A program made the position numbers and the translations under genes. A stretch of DNA of 64,000 bases, taken from positions 1-64,000 of the forward strand of contig NZ_CAJNBK010000002.1 of the NCBI RefSeq assembly GCF_905220975.1, written 5' to 3'. This DNA comes from Paraburkholderia haematera (GTDB lineage Bacteria > Pseudomonadota > Gammaproteobacteria > Burkholderiales > Burkholderiaceae). The notes under the pieces are model-generated. The model ran no database searches. It was given only the letters and a program-made list of their open reading frames with translations, and was not told the DNA's origin. Below, piece after piece: positions 9,099-18,276 of the stretch (within the stretch, counting starts at the first letter, position 1; each line of letters starts with the position of its first letter).

Positions 9099-9703
9099 TG
9101 TAAACATGCAAAAGCGATTGCGCCCTGTGTATCCGGGCGTTGGCGCGACTGATTTCGCGATAGACGGCCGCGACCTACTATTGCTCGACCCGCCAACGGC
9201 GCGGTGGTTCAAACAGGTTGCGGACTATTTCGGGATATAATTACAAATTGCATTCAACCGCGGTGCGGTATTTCTTCAATGCCTGCCGGCAAAGTTGACA
9301 CGGGCACTTACAGTTGTCGACTTCGGGTCAGCGTTGCAAGCCAGTTGCTACAGTAGAACTGTCTTATAAAACAAGGGTTTGTAAAGTGTTTCGCCTTTGT
9401 AACAACGTAAAGACTTTGAAATGTTGTGGTGCAGCGAAGCACCCGGCATCGATAATGCATGCTCTGTTGGCCCACCGAAATATCTGACAGTTTGTCAACG
9501 TAGGTGCCTGGTGTGCGTTTACCGGCACATGCGCAGACAGCGAACTGCTGATCTGGGCTCACTACCCAAGCGATCCATCGCAGGATTTCTCGAAAGAATC
9601 AGGCCAACGCCGGCATATCCGGCCAGACTGCCCTGGCGAGCAAGCGAGTCGCTTTTACCCAACGCTGTACTTTTGCCTGATTTTTTACGAGGAGTTCTTC
9701 ATT
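9099..9703. other. 605-nt intergenic region between divergent genes
   Basis: No convincing gene is seen between the ABC exporter start and the GT4 gene. It must hold promoters for both directions. A TTGACA hexamer lies at 9295-9300 on the plus strand, without a good -10. A short inverted repeat TGACA-GTT-TGTCA at 9485-9497 could be an operator. Confidence 0.5.
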
Positions 9704-10768
9704 ATGCGAATCGCTCAAATCGCTCCCCTGCACGAGGCGGTTCCGCCGAAGCTTTACGGTGGTACGGAACGCGTGGTGTCCTACCTGACCGAAGCGTTGG
9801 TCGAACAGGGTCATGACGTCACGCTTTTCGCGAGCGGCGATTCGCAAACCTCGGCGAAACTCGAAGCTTTCTGGCCGCAGGCGCTGCGCCTCGACCCGAC
9901 CATCCGCGACGTGATGGCACCGCACATGCTGCTGCTCGAAGAAGTGCGCCGCCGCGCGGACGAATTCGACGTGCTGCATTTCCACATCGATTACTACCCG
10001 TTCTCGCTGTTCGCCCGCCAGCCGGTGCCGTTCGTGACCACGCTGCACGGCCGTCTCGATCTGCCGGAACTGCAACCGGTCTTCAACACGTTCAGCGACG
10101 TGCCGGTGGTGTCGATTTCGGACAATCAGCGCATCCCGCTGCAACAGGCGAACTGGCTGCAAACCGTTTATCACGGTCTGCCGGAAAACGTGCTCACGCC
10201 GATCAAGGACGTCGAGCCGGGCTACCTCGCATTCCTCGGCCGCGTCTCGCCGGAGAAGGGTCTCGACCGCGCGATCCGCATCGCCGGCCAGGCAGGCATG
10301 AAGCTCAAGGTCGCCGCCAAGATCGACAAGGCCGATCGTGCCTATTACGAAGAAGTGATCAAGCCGCTGATGGCGCTCCCGCACGTCGAATACATTGGCG
10401 AAATCGGCGAAACCGAAAAGCGTGAGTTTCTCGGCAACGCGCATGCACTGGTGTTCCCGATCGACTGGCCGGAGCCGTTCGGCCTGGTGATGATCGAAGC
10501 CATGGCGTGCGGTACGCCGGTCGTCGCGTTCAATCGCGGTTCGGTGCCGGAAGTGATCGAAAACGGCGTGTCGGGTTTCGTCGTGGAAGACGAAATCAGC
10601 GCGGTTGCCGCTGTGAAGCGTCTGCACACGTTGCCGCGCGCCAAGGTGCGTGCGGCGTTCGAATCGCGCTTCTCGTCGAAGGTGATGGCGCAGAATTACG
10701 TCGCCACCTATGAAGAGTTGCTGCGTCAGAAGCATCGCACGGTGCTGCGCGAAGTCAACGCCGGCTAA
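9704..10768 (+). CDS. glycosyltransferase family 4
   Basis: A 354-residue GT-B fold glycosyltransferase. The N-terminal domain begins MRIAQIAPL with the glycine-rich YGGTERVVSYL loop. The C-terminal domain has FLGRVSPEKGLDRAI (nucleotide-sugar phosphate site) and the EX7E motif in EPFGLVMIEAMACGTPVV. It is cytoplasmic and uses an activated sugar; donor and acceptor are unknown. It is isolated from other polysaccharide genes, which argues for a stand-alone role such as a storage or protective glycoside. The start has a GAGGAG-type Shine-Dalgarno (ACGAGGAGTTC) upstream. Confidence 0.88.
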   Translation: MRIAQIAPLHEAVPPKLYGGTERVVSYLTEALVEQGHDVTLFASGDSQTSAKLEAFWPQALRLDPTIRDVMAPHMLLLEEVRRRADEFDVLHFHIDYYPFSLFARQPVPFVTTLHGRLDLPELQPVFNTFSDVPVVSISDNQRIPLQQANWLQTVYHGLPENVLTPIKDVEPGYLAFLGRVSPEKGLDRAIRIAGQAGMKLKVAAKIDKADRAYYEEVIKPLMALPHVEYIGEIGETEKREFLGNAHALVFPIDWPEPFGLVMIEAMACGTPVVAFNRGSVPEVIENGVSGFVVEDEISAVAAVKRLHTLPRAKVRAAFESRFSSKVMAQNYVATYEELLRQKHRTVLREVNAG

Positions 10769-10849
10769 TGCGTGGTCGGTAAAAGCGGTCAGGCCGGCTT
10801 GCCGGAGCGCTTTCGGCACCCCGGCGACCAGGCTCTGACTGCGCCCCAG

Positions 10850-10884
10850 CAACGCCCCGCGGGCATCGCGCCCGCGGGGCGTTG
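10850..10884 (+). terminator. very stable hairpin after the GT4 gene
   Basis: A perfect 15-bp GC-rich stem (10850-10864 with 10870-10884) and a 5-nt loop lie about 80 nt past the stop. There is little T-run, so it may act with Rho or as a 3' stabiliser. Confidence 0.6.
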
Positions 10885-10970
10885 TTGCATGCGCGCCGCG
10901 TTTTTGTGCGTGTGCGGTAGAAAGTGCAGATTTGAGACCGGCAAGAACGAGCCTGTCTCGGTAATATCCC

Positions 10971-10976
10971 TATAAT
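10971..10976 (+). promoter_or_regulatory. consensus -10 TATAAT upstream of 11026 gene
   Basis: A perfect TATAAT sits 50 nt before the TTG start. No good -35 lies 16-18 nt upstream, so activator help would be needed. Confidence 0.35.
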
Positions 10977-11025
10977 GGCCGTGCCGCAAATTTGACGGCG
11001 GTGACGCCGACGACAGGAGGATGCC

Positions 11026-11880
11026 TTGGCGAGAACGAAAGAGACGCGTGCGAACGCGGCGCCGGGCGCCGGAACGATTTTCGCGCTGCGCGCCATCGGT
11101 CTCGTGCTCCTCACTCGCTGGCTTTTTTCGATGGCGCAGATGGACCTGGGCGCGTCGCTGTCGGCCATGGTGTCCTCGCCATGGGCGTGCATCAACCTGG
11201 TGTTCCTGTTCCTGCTGATCTTCCTGCCCGGCGCGCGCGCCGTGGCCGAGCGTCCGTTTCATCCGCTGCCGCAATGGCTGCGGCAGGCGCTGCGTCTGTT
11301 TGCGTTCCTTGGATTCCTGTTTGCGGTCTGGTCGGTTAGCGCGTTTGCCGCGAGCGCCGGTTGGCGCCGCGCCGCGCAGGCGGTGGCCGCCACCAACGGC
11401 TGGCTGTTGGCCGCGCCGGCGTTGTACGCGGCGGTCGTGTGGATTTGCCGGCCGCGTGCACTGTGGCGAACCAATATCGCCGCGCGGCGCTTTGCGATCG
11501 GCCGCTATGCGGTCGCGCTCGATCCGGCCACCCGCACGGTGGTCGTCTGGGCCGAGCGTCGCAAGGTGGGACAGTACGACGCGCGCGAATTGTCCGTGCG
11601 ATGGGCGGCGGCCCCAGGCGTGAGCGCACCGCCGACGCCTACCCCCGTGGTGGCGTTCGGTGTCGCGGGTGAGCCGGGTGGGCCTGCTGCGCCGCTCGGC
11701 CCGGTCGGCGCCCCTGCGTTGGCTCGTGGTACCTTCAGCCGGCGTCCGAAAATCGAATTGCTGTGGGATTCGCCGGCTGCGGCGGGCCACAATCGGCAAA
11801 CCGTGTTCCGTACTGCGCTGACTACCGAGGGCGATCGAGCCGCCGCGCGTGCGCTCGACACATCGCTGCGGCAAGTCTGA
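11026..11880 (+). CDS. hypothetical membrane protein
   Basis: A 284-residue protein with three or four hydrophobic segments in the first half (around residues 20-40, 52-70, 88-110 and 125-142), then a soluble C-terminal half that is rich in Pro, Ala and Gly around residues 195-235. The start is judged to be TTG at 11026 because a perfect AGGAGG lies at 11015-11020 with a 5-nt gap; the ATG at 11021 is out of frame and touches the Shine-Dalgarno. I do not recognise a family. A membrane protein with a cytoplasmic tail is the safest reading. Confidence 0.7.
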   Translation: MARTKETRANAAPGAGTIFALRAIGLVLLTRWLFSMAQMDLGASLSAMVSSPWACINLVFLFLLIFLPGARAVAERPFHPLPQWLRQALRLFAFLGFLFAVWSVSAFAASAGWRRAAQAVAATNGWLLAAPALYAAVVWICRPRALWRTNIAARRFAIGRYAVALDPATRTVVVWAERRKVGQYDARELSVRWAAAPGVSAPPTPTPVVAFGVAGEPGGPAAPLGPVGAPALARGTFSRRPKIELLWDSPAAAGHNRQTVFRTALTTEGDRAAARALDTSLRQV

Positions 11881-12025
11881 ATCCGTTGCTTTGTGCAGTC
11901 GACCACACGCGACCGAAGCAGGCATCGTAAAGTAAGGGGTAGTCGGTAATAAGAAGTGCCACCCGGCGTTTCAGTGGGTGGGTGAGACATACATCGATCG
12001 TATTGCGTCGTTTTCAGGAGTCGCT

Positions 12026-12490
12026 ATGCTGGTTCGCTGGTTGCTTGCCGCCATTCATCTACTCGCTTATGGCTTTGCCCTCGCGTCAATTCTTCGGCGC
12101 ACCTGGTCACTGCGGCGAGCCAGCGTGCCTGCTGCGTTGCGATCCGTATTCCGCTCCGACGCGCGGTGGGGTATTTCGGCGTTGGTGCTGATCGTTACCG
12201 GTCTGATGCGCGCCTTCGGTGGTTTCGAAAAGGGCGCCGACTATTACCTTCATGAGCCGCTCTTTCACGTCAAGATGACGCTGCTCGTGCTGATACTCGC
12301 CCTCGAAGTCCCCTCGATGCTTGGCCTGATGCGCTGGCGTGCCTCGATCAGAAACGGTGCCCCGCCAGATTTGCGAAAAGCGCGTACGTATGCACGTTAC
12401 AGCGTGATCCAGACTGTGCTGCTGGTGTTGATGGTGTTCGCGGCTACCGGCATGGCTCGCGGTATCGGGCTGCCCGCGGGCGTGGTTTAG
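12026..12490 (+). CDS. DUF2214-like membrane protein
   Basis: A 154-residue protein with four predicted membrane helices. The pattern LVRWLLAAIHLLAYG, then SDARWGISALVLIVTGLMRAF, EKGADYYLHEPLFHVKM and a final long helix resembles DUF2214 family membrane proteins. Conserved His residues near helix 1 (AAIHLL) and helix 3 (PLFHVKM) could bind haem or metal, but that is inference. The ATG at 12026 has CAGGAG five bases upstream, better than the longer reading from 11978. Its 3' end faces an ABC exporter gene. Confidence 0.72.
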   Translation: MLVRWLLAAIHLLAYGFALASILRRTWSLRRASVPAALRSVFRSDARWGISALVLIVTGLMRAFGGFEKGADYYLHEPLFHVKMTLLVLILALEVPSMLGLMRWRASIRNGAPPDLRKARTYARYSVIQTVLLVLMVFAATGMARGIGLPAGVV

Positions 12491-12610
12491 TCGCGCATTG
12501 AGGTGCGGGCCGGTTGGTCGCATTGGCTCTCGATAGGCCGAGCCATATCGCGGTGCCGTGCGGTTATGCGAGCAGCGCCGCGCGCACGCTTGCGTGGGTA
12601 AATGAAGAGG

Positions 12611-12674
12611 GGCGTGCGGAACGCCGGCAGAACCCGCCGCTTACCGACGGCTTCTGCATGACGTCCCGCACGCC
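12611..12674. other. nested hairpin between convergent genes
   Basis: A 9-bp outer stem (GGCGTGCGG at 12611 with CCGCACGCC at 12666) encloses a second stem GCAGAA/TTCTGC. There is no T-run. It may end or protect transcripts of the convergent genes. Confidence 0.4.
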
Positions 12675-12683
12675 TACAGCACT

Positions 12684-14561
12684 TTACTTCTCGACCACCA
12701 GGTTTGAATCATCGAGCCGATTCGCTTTCGCGCTATCGGCCTCGGGCATGACGTCCGAGTCGCCCAAACCCTTGATCAGCTCCAGCGCCTGACGTTCGAA
12801 CAACCGCCTGTACAGGCCGTTCTCGAGCCTGATCAACGCTTCGTGACTGCCTTCCTCGATGACCTTGCCCTTGTCCAGCACCAGCAGCCGGTCCAGTGCT
12901 CGCACGGTGGAAAGACGGTGCGCCACCACCAGCGTTGTGCGGCCCATCATCAGCCGTTCCATGGCGTGCTGGATCAGCACTTCGCTTTCACTGTCGAGGC
13001 TCGAGGTCGCTTCGTCCAGAATCAGGATCGGTGCGTCGGCAAGAAACGCCCGCGCGATCGCCACGCGCTGACGCTCGCCACCCGAGAGCTTGATGCCGCG
13101 TTCGCCCACGAGCGTGTCGTAACCGTGAGGCAGCGTCGCGATAAAGTCGTGCGCACTCGCAAGCTTCGCGGCGCGTTCGATCTCGGCGCGACTTGCACCG
13201 GGCCGCGCATAGGCGATGTTCTCCGCCAGCGAGCGGTGAAACAGCACCGGCTCCTGCTGAACGATGGCGATCTGGCCGCGCAATGATGCCTGCTGCACAC
13301 GAGCAATATCCTGACCGTCGATCGTGATCCGGCCTTCCGAAATGTCGTACAGCCGCTGGATCAGCTTGATGAAGGTCGTCTTCCCGGAACCCGAATGCCC
13401 AACCAGCCCCACGCGTTCTCCCGGCGCGATGCGCACGGAGAAGTTGTCGTAGAGCGGCGTAGCTTTCGCGCCGTAGTGGAAGGTGACGTGTTCGAAGCGA
13501 ATTTCACCCTTGCCGATCGCGATCGGGCCTGCGCCGGGGCGGTCCTCAATGCCCAATGGCTGGCCCTCCAGCGACACCAGTTCTTCCATATCGTTGACCG
13601 AGCGTTGCAGGTTGCGGATGTGCATGCCCACATCGCGCAAATAACCTTGCAGCATGAAGAACATCGTCAGCGCGAACGTGATGTCGCCGACGCTCGCTTC
13701 GCCGCGCGCCCACAACAGCAATGCGACGCCGAGAATGGCGGCCTGGATTGTCACCAGCATGCCGCCTTGCAAGCCGCCGTTGATCGTGCCGCGAATCCAC
13801 GTGCGGCGTGTGCGATGACGCCACTTGAAGATCACGCGTTCGAGCAGGCGTTCTTCGCGCTCTTCGGCGCCGAACGCTTTCACCACGCCATTGCAGCTGA
13901 CTGCGTCGGCGAGGGCGCCGCCCATGCGGGTGTCCCACGCGTTAGCAAGGTGTGCGGCGGGCGCAACGAAGCCGAGCGACATGGCCACGGTCACCCCGAT
14001 ATACAGCACCGAACCGATGCCGACCACCGCGCCCATCATCGGCCAGCGCCAGCCGAGCAGCACCGTTGCGCCGACCAGCATGACAAGCGATGGCAACAGC
14101 GCGACCAGCAGCGTGTCGTTAAGCAGATCGAGCGCCCACATGCCGCGCGTGATCTTACGCACCGTGGAGCCGGCGAAGCTGTTGGCGTGCCAGTCCGTCG
14201 AGAAGCGTTGCACGCGATGAAACGCATTCGCGGCGATCTCGCTCATCATCTTGAGGGTCAGCCGGATGAGGTTGAAGAACACGCCCTGGCGAAGCAGTGT
14301 GGCGCCGAGCCCGAGCGCGCCCAGCACGCAGAAGGCCGTGATCGCAGCATTCCACGCGACGGCGTCGCCGGCGGAGCCGGATGCGATCGCGTCGACGAGC
14401 CGTCCGGCGAACAACGGCGTGAGCACGTCGGCTAATGCCGAGAGCAGCACCAGTGCGCTAATCGCGAAGATGCGCCAAGGCTGTTTGGCCCAGTGTACGA
14501 AGGTGAAGCCGAGGACGTTCTTGAAGGCTTGTCCGCGAAAGTCGAGTTTTTTTCTGGTCAT
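12684..14561 (-). CDS. ABC exporter, fused permease and ATPase
   Basis: A 625-residue type-1 exporter half-molecule: membrane domain in the first 330 residues or so, then an ATPase with Walker A GHSGSGKTT, signature LSGGERQRVAIARA, Walker B ILILDEATSSLD and H-loop AHRLSTVR. The ATG at 14561 gives the natural N-terminus MTRKKLDFRGQAF; a longer reading to 14663 adds an unlikely segment. It differs from the 7176-9098 exporter (for example Thr after the Walker A lysine and E in the signature), so it is not a recent duplicate. Substrate unknown. Confidence 0.9.
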   Translation of the reverse strand: MTRKKLDFRGQAFKNVLGFTFVHWAKQPWRIFAISALVLLSALADVLTPLFAGRLVDAIASGSAGDAVAWNAAITAFCVLGALGLGATLLRQGVFFNLIRLTLKMMSEIAANAFHRVQRFSTDWHANSFAGSTVRKITRGMWALDLLNDTLLVALLPSLVMLVGATVLLGWRWPMMGAVVGIGSVLYIGVTVAMSLGFVAPAAHLANAWDTRMGGALADAVSCNGVVKAFGAEEREERLLERVIFKWRHRTRRTWIRGTINGGLQGGMLVTIQAAILGVALLLWARGEASVGDITFALTMFFMLQGYLRDVGMHIRNLQRSVNDMEELVSLEGQPLGIEDRPGAGPIAIGKGEIRFEHVTFHYGAKATPLYDNFSVRIAPGERVGLVGHSGSGKTTFIKLIQRLYDISEGRITIDGQDIARVQQASLRGQIAIVQQEPVLFHRSLAENIAYARPGASRAEIERAAKLASAHDFIATLPHGYDTLVGERGIKLSGGERQRVAIARAFLADAPILILDEATSSLDSESEVLIQHAMERLMMGRTTLVVAHRLSTVRALDRLLVLDKGKVIEEGSHEALIRLENGLYRRLFERQALELIKGLGDSDVMPEADSAKANRLDDSNLVVEK

Positions 14562-15002
14562 TTGCCACGACCCGGTGGCGCGCGAGCGCACCGAGGTTCC
14601 AGTCAGAAGCGAAAGGACGAGACAGTCAAGCGAGCCGGGATATATCGACAACGATGCCGGCAATGAGACTACGGACTGTCTGGGATTTGCGCGGATGCCT
14701 GTTCAGGCAGAACCGCGTGAGCGACAACGCGACGAATTTAAGGTCGCGAGAATGGTCGTGAGACCATCCCAGGGAGGTCGATATGCACTGCGAACATGTG
14801 ACGCCTCCCTATAGTCGAATGAGGTGGAGAATTGGACGGGGCGAATGCCCGAGAACTGACTATATCAGCAGTATTTGGCGACTGCAATTATACGAAAGTT
14901 CGGTGTTGACTTTGAAACGGAGCAGGTCACCGTGCATGCGTGTGCGTATTTACGTGTGCACACCTGAGTGATCAACCCGCCGTGCGTGTGCAAAACGAAC
15001 GC
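14562..15002. other. 440-nt intergenic region
   Basis: It holds the promoter region of the minus-strand ABC exporter. On the plus strand a small ORF (14783-14971, 62 residues, Cys- and Arg-rich) has a good GGGAGG Shine-Dalgarno but no recognisable protein character, so it is not called as a gene. Confidence 0.4.
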
Positions 15003-15042
15003 AAAAACAAAAAAGCCCTCAACTTACGTTCGAGGGCTTTCT
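15003..15042 (-). terminator. intrinsic terminator for tRNA-Val
   Basis: On the minus strand the stem AAAGCCCTC/GAGGGCTTT is followed by a long T-rich tract, 20 nt beyond the tRNA 3' end. Confidence 0.85.
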
Positions 15043-15061
15043 CTTGCGGGTCACGCGAATC

Positions 15062-15136
15062 TGGTGGGTGGTACAGGGATTGAACCTGTGACCCCTGCCG
15101 TGTGAAGGCAGTGCTCTACCGCTGAGCTAACCACCC
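15062..15136 (-). tRNA. tRNA-Val (CAC)
   Basis: Read on the minus strand it forms a full cloverleaf: acceptor GGGTGGT/ACCACCC, D-arm, anticodon loop TTCACAC (anticodon CAC), T-loop TTCAATC and an encoded CCA. Confidence 0.96.
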
Positions 15137-15148
15137 GAAGAGAGCCGA

Positions 15149-15177
15149 ATTATGTCAGGGATTTTCCCACTCGTCTA
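15149..15177 (-). promoter_or_regulatory. promoter of tRNA-Val
   Basis: On the minus strand a TAGACG -35 (15172-15177) and CATAAT -10 (15149-15154) are separated by 17 bp. Transcription would start about 6 nt before the tRNA. Confidence 0.55.
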
Positions 15178-15184
15178 GTACTTT

Positions 15185-15919
15185 TTAAGCGGTTTGCTCA
15201 TCCGCGGCGGGCGAGGGATCAAGGCGCCACACGCTCGTACCTTTGACCGCTTTGTCGAGACCGTCGAGCACGGCCTGATGTTCGGCGACTTCGTCGTCGC
15301 TCGCGGCAATCACGACCAGATTCAGCGAGTCGATGGCGATGCGCGGTGCGTGCGCGTCTCCGCTACCGTGCGAATCGCCGAGCATGTCGATGACCAGGCT
15401 TTCCTGGCCGCGTGTCATCGCCAGGTACACCTCGGCGAGCAGTTCCGAGTCGAGCAGTGCGCCGTGCAGCGTGCGGTGCGCGTTGCTGATGCCGAAACGG
15501 TCGCACAGCGCGTCGAGTGAATTGCGCTTGCCCGGGAACATCTGCTTGGCGCGCGCCAGGGTATCGATGATCTCGCCGCAATACGTTTTCACCGGCGGCA
15601 AACCCAGCTGCGCAAATTCGGCATCGAGAAAGCCGATGTCGAACGGCGCGTTGTGAATGATCAGGTCCGCGTCCTGAATGAAGTCGCGAATCTGATCGGC
15701 AATCTCCGCGAACTTCGGTTTGTCGCTCAGGAACTCGGTGGTCAGCCCGTGAACGGCCAGTGCACCCGGATCGCTGTCGCGTTCCGGATTGATGTAGAAA
15801 TGCAGGTTGTTGCCCGTGAGCCGGCGGTTCACCATTTCGACGCAACCGAGTTCAAGGATCCGGTCGCCGGTTCGTGCGTTCAGGCCGGTGGTTTCGGTGT
15901 CGAGGATGAGTTGACGCAT
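15185..15919 (-). CDS. dnaQ: DNA polymerase III epsilon subunit (proofreading exonuclease)
   Basis: A 244-residue DEDDh exonuclease. Exo I motif LILDTETTGL carries Asp7 and Glu9, Exo II is LIIHNAPFDIGFLD, and Exo III is HRTLHGALLDSELLAEVY with catalytic His and Asp. It proofreads DNA synthesis as part of the replicative core. The C-terminal tail after about residue 185 is the usual alpha-binding part. rnhA lies 94 nt upstream on the same strand, as in many proteobacteria where dnaQ and rnhA are neighbours. Confidence 0.95.
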   Translation of the reverse strand: MRQLILDTETTGLNARTGDRILELGCVEMVNRRLTGNNLHFYINPERDSDPGALAVHGLTTEFLSDKPKFAEIADQIRDFIQDADLIIHNAPFDIGFLDAEFAQLGLPPVKTYCGEIIDTLARAKQMFPGKRNSLDALCDRFGISNAHRTLHGALLDSELLAEVYLAMTRGQESLVIDMLGDSHGSGDAHAPRIAIDSLNLVVIAASDDEVAEHQAVLDGLDKAVKGTSVWRLDPSPAADEQTA

Positions 15920-16013
15920 GTCGGATTAGCCTGCTCTAAAAAGTCAGCAAAAAGGAGGAGGGCGCGCGCGGCGGTGCCGCTGCGCGCTTCACGGCACGCA
16001 GCGAGCGCACGCA

Positions 16014-16460
16014 TCACATTTGCGAGAGTGACGCGACGCCGCGATTGGCCAGTTGATCCGCGCGTTCGTTTTCCGGGTGGCCGTTGTGACCGCGCACCCA
16101 GCGCCATTCGATCTCGTGCTGCGCGACGAGTGCATCGAGCCGCTTCCAGAGATCGGCGTTCTTCACCGGCTGCTTCGCGGCGGTGATCCAGCCTTTTTTC
16201 TTCCAGCCATGAATCCATTCGCTGATGCCTTTCTGCACGTACTGCGAGTCGGTGTGCACGACGGCCTTGCAGGGGCGCTTCAATGCCTCGAGCGCGGCGA
16301 TCACGCCCATCAGTTCCATGCGATTGTTAGTGGTGTTGGGCTCACCGCCGAACAGTTCTTTTTCCTGGTCGCCGAAGCGCAGCAGCGCGCCCCAGCCGCC
16401 GCGGCCAGGGTTGCCCTTGCAGGCGCCGTCAGTGTAGATATCGATGATGTCGGAAGTCAT
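16014..16460 (-). CDS. rnhA: ribonuclease HI
   Basis: A 148-residue RNase H1. The catalytic set is visible: Asp in [11 protein letters not shown] (residue 11), Glu in NRMELMG, Asp in VHTDSQYV, and His/Asp in [15 protein letters not shown]. It cuts the RNA strand of RNA-DNA hybrids. The start ATG at 16460 overlaps the stop of the upstream methyltransferase gene by four bases (ATGA), so the two are translationally coupled. The longer open frame upstream is only the methyltransferase gene in another phase. Confidence 0.96.
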   Translation of the reverse strand: MTSDIIDIYTDGACKGNPGRGGWGALLRFGDQEKELFGGEPNTTNNRMELMGVIAALEALKRPCKAVVHTDSQYVQKGISEWIHGWKKKGWITAAKQPVKNADLWKRLDALVAQHEIEWRWVRGHNGHPENERADQLANRGVASLSQM

Positions 16461-17308
16461 TGGGTGTGGTTGCGTGTGTTCGGGGTGGCGGCGGGCGTGA
16501 GGCCCGCGGCGAGGACAGGTTTCTTCACTTTCAGCGGGCCGACGAGGCGCATGCCGGGCACGCGCTTGATCGCCTTGATCATGTAGGTGGCGCCGAAAAT
16601 CGGCCACCAGCGGTCGCCTGCGGCTTCCATGAAACCATAGCGGGACAGCCATTGTTCGCTGCCAAGCGGCGGACGATAGCAGCCGAAGCGCCCGCGTTCA
16701 AGGTCGAAACCCAGTAGTTTGATCCAGTCTTTCAGCCGCGTGAAGGCGATCAGATCGACAGCCGCGGGCACGAACGGCCGGCCGGTCATCTTGCCGACCG
16801 ATTGGCGCGCGCCCCACAGCGACAGCGAATTGAAGCCGAGAATGATCAGTTGGCCTTCGGGCATCAGCACGCGCTCCGCTTCGCGCAACAGCCGGTGCGG
16901 GTCGCTCGTGAACTCCAGCGTATGCGGCATCACGATCAGATCGACACTTTGTGCTTCGAACGGCAGGTCGAGCAGGTCGCACCAGACAGCGCTACGCCCG
17001 GCCGGCGCCGGCACACCCGCGGGCAGACCTTGCGCGGCGCTGTTGCCCCGGCCATTCCCGGCACGCCCCAGGCCGCGCGGAAAAGTGTAGGGCGCGCTCG
17101 CGCCGCTCGCTGCGTCGAGCACGAGCCCGCGGCACGGCATGCGGTTTTCGCGCAAGGCGTCGAGCTGCGGCAGGCCGAGTTGCAGCGCATGGTAGCCGAA
17201 CACGTCGGACACCACGCGATCGAGTTGGGTCTGTTCCCACTCAAGCACGTAGCGGCCGGGCGGCGAATCGGTCCAGGCAGGCCAGTCTATAATTGCTCGA
17301 TCAGTCAT
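16457..17308 (-). CDS. SAM-dependent methyltransferase (class I)
   Basis: A 283-residue protein. After an N-terminal helical region it shows a methyltransferase core: [12 protein letters not shown] (SAM loop, atypical), a glycine-rich insert, then [52 protein letters not shown], typical of motifs II-IV in class I enzymes. The substrate is unknown. The ATG at 17308 is chosen because a longer reading would run over the start of the divergent gloB gene. It is first in a minus-strand run with rnhA and dnaQ. Confidence 0.85.
   Translation of the reverse strand: MTDRAIIDWPAWTDSPPGRYVLEWEQTQLDRVVSDVFGYHALQLGLPQLDALRENRMPCRGLVLDAASGASAPYTFPRGLGRAGNGRGNSAAQGLPAGVPAPAGRSAVWCDLLDLPFEAQSVDLIVMPHTLEFTSDPHRLLREAERVLMPEGQLIILGFNSLSLWGARQSVGKMTGRPFVPAAVDLIAFTRLKDWIKLLGFDLERGRFGCYRPPLGSEQWLSRYGFMEAAGDRWWPIFGATYMIKAIKRVPGMRLVGPLKVKKPVLAAGLTPAATPNTRNHTQ
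17288..17293 (+). promoter_or_regulatory. -10 TATAAT for gloB, inside the methyltransferase gene
   Basis: A perfect TATAAT lies 35-40 nt before the gloB start and inside the first codons of the divergent methyltransferase gene. No good -35 is visible. Confidence 0.4.
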
Positions 17309-17327
17309 ATCAGAGAATGCGTCGCCT

Positions 17328-18119
17328 ATGAATGCGCTCGAGTACGTACCGGTCCCGGCGTTTGAAGACAATTACATCTGGGTCGTTTCCGACGGGCATC
17401 ACGCGGTGGTCGTCGATCCGGGTGAGGCCGCCCCCGTGCGCGCCTATCTGGCGAAACGGGGTTGGCAGCTGAGCGCTATTTTACTCACGCACCACCATCA
17501 AGACCATGTCGGCGGGGTGGCCGATCTGCTGAATGGCCAGGCCGTTCCCGTGTACGGCCCCGCCGGTGAGGCGATCCAGCATCTCACGCATCGTCTCGAA
17601 AACGGCGACCACGTGACGATTGCGGCGCCCGTACTTGAATTCGATGTGCTCGAGGTGCCCGGTCACACGAGCGGCCATATCGCCTATTTTCAGGCGGCGG
17701 ACCCGCGCGGCACGCCGCACGTGTTTTGCGGCGACACGCTGTTCGCGTGCGGTTGCGGCCGGCTGTTCGAAGGGACGCCAACCCAGATGCTGGCGTCGCT
17801 GGATTCGCTTGCGGCACTCCCGGGCGCGACCGAGGTGCACTGTGCGCACGAGTACACGTTGTCGAACATCCGCTTCGCGCTCGCCTGCGAGCCAGGCAAT
17901 GCCGAACTGCAGGCCTGGCGTGACAGGGCAAACGAATTGCGTGCGCGTCATGTGCCGACGCTGCCCACCACCATCGCTCACGAACGCGCGGTGAATCCAT
18001 TTTTGCGTGCGGGCAATCCGGCGATTCAAGCCAGCTTGCAAGAGCAGCTGCACGAAAAAGTGCCCGATCGTCTAACGGCATTTACGGTGATGCGCGAATG
18101 GAAAAACCGCTTCCGTTGA
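17328..18119 (+). CDS. gloB: hydroxyacylglutathione hydrolase (glyoxalase II)
   Basis: A 263-residue metallo-beta-lactamase fold enzyme. LLTHHHQDHVGG gives the metal ligands His55, His57, Asp59 and His60. Further ligands lie in VPGHTSGHIAYF, CGDTLFACGCGRLFEGTP and CAHEYTLSNIRFA. It hydrolyses S-D-lactoylglutathione to D-lactate and glutathione in the methylglyoxal detoxification pathway. Its start codon is only 19 nt from the divergent methyltransferase start, so its promoter must overlap that gene. Confidence 0.95.
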   Translation: MNALEYVPVPAFEDNYIWVVSDGHHAVVVDPGEAAPVRAYLAKRGWQLSAILLTHHHQDHVGGVADLLNGQAVPVYGPAGEAIQHLTHRLENGDHVTIAAPVLEFDVLEVPGHTSGHIAYFQAADPRGTPHVFCGDTLFACGCGRLFEGTPTQMLASLDSLAALPGATEVHCAHEYTLSNIRFALACEPGNAELQAWRDRANELRARHVPTLPTTIAHERAVNPFLRAGNPAIQASLQEQLHEKVPDRLTAFTVMREWKNRFR

Positions 18120-18208
18120 CCTGATCGCCATTAGGGTGTTCCTCACGCGAAGAATCGCAAAAATTCGCCAAGCCCTAGATTTCCTTGATTTTTTTCGTCA
18201 TTTTCCGA

Positions 18209-18237
18209 TTGACGTAAACGTTGCCGTTTCGTACTAT
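18209..18237 (+). promoter_or_regulatory. sigma70-like promoter of mltD
   Basis: TTGACG at 18209-18214 and TACTAT at 18232-18237 are separated by exactly 17 bp. The start of transcription would fall about 33 nt before the chosen mltD ATG. Confidence 0.6.
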
Positions 18238-18276
18238 CGGCTGCAAATTCCAGCCCTTGTGGAAGCCGAGACGTTC

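Noticed and set aside
7176..14561. The two ABC exporters as one heterodimeric transporter
   Set aside because: They are separated by a plus-strand glycosyltransferase and two membrane genes, and both have intact catalytic motifs, so each can act as a homodimer.
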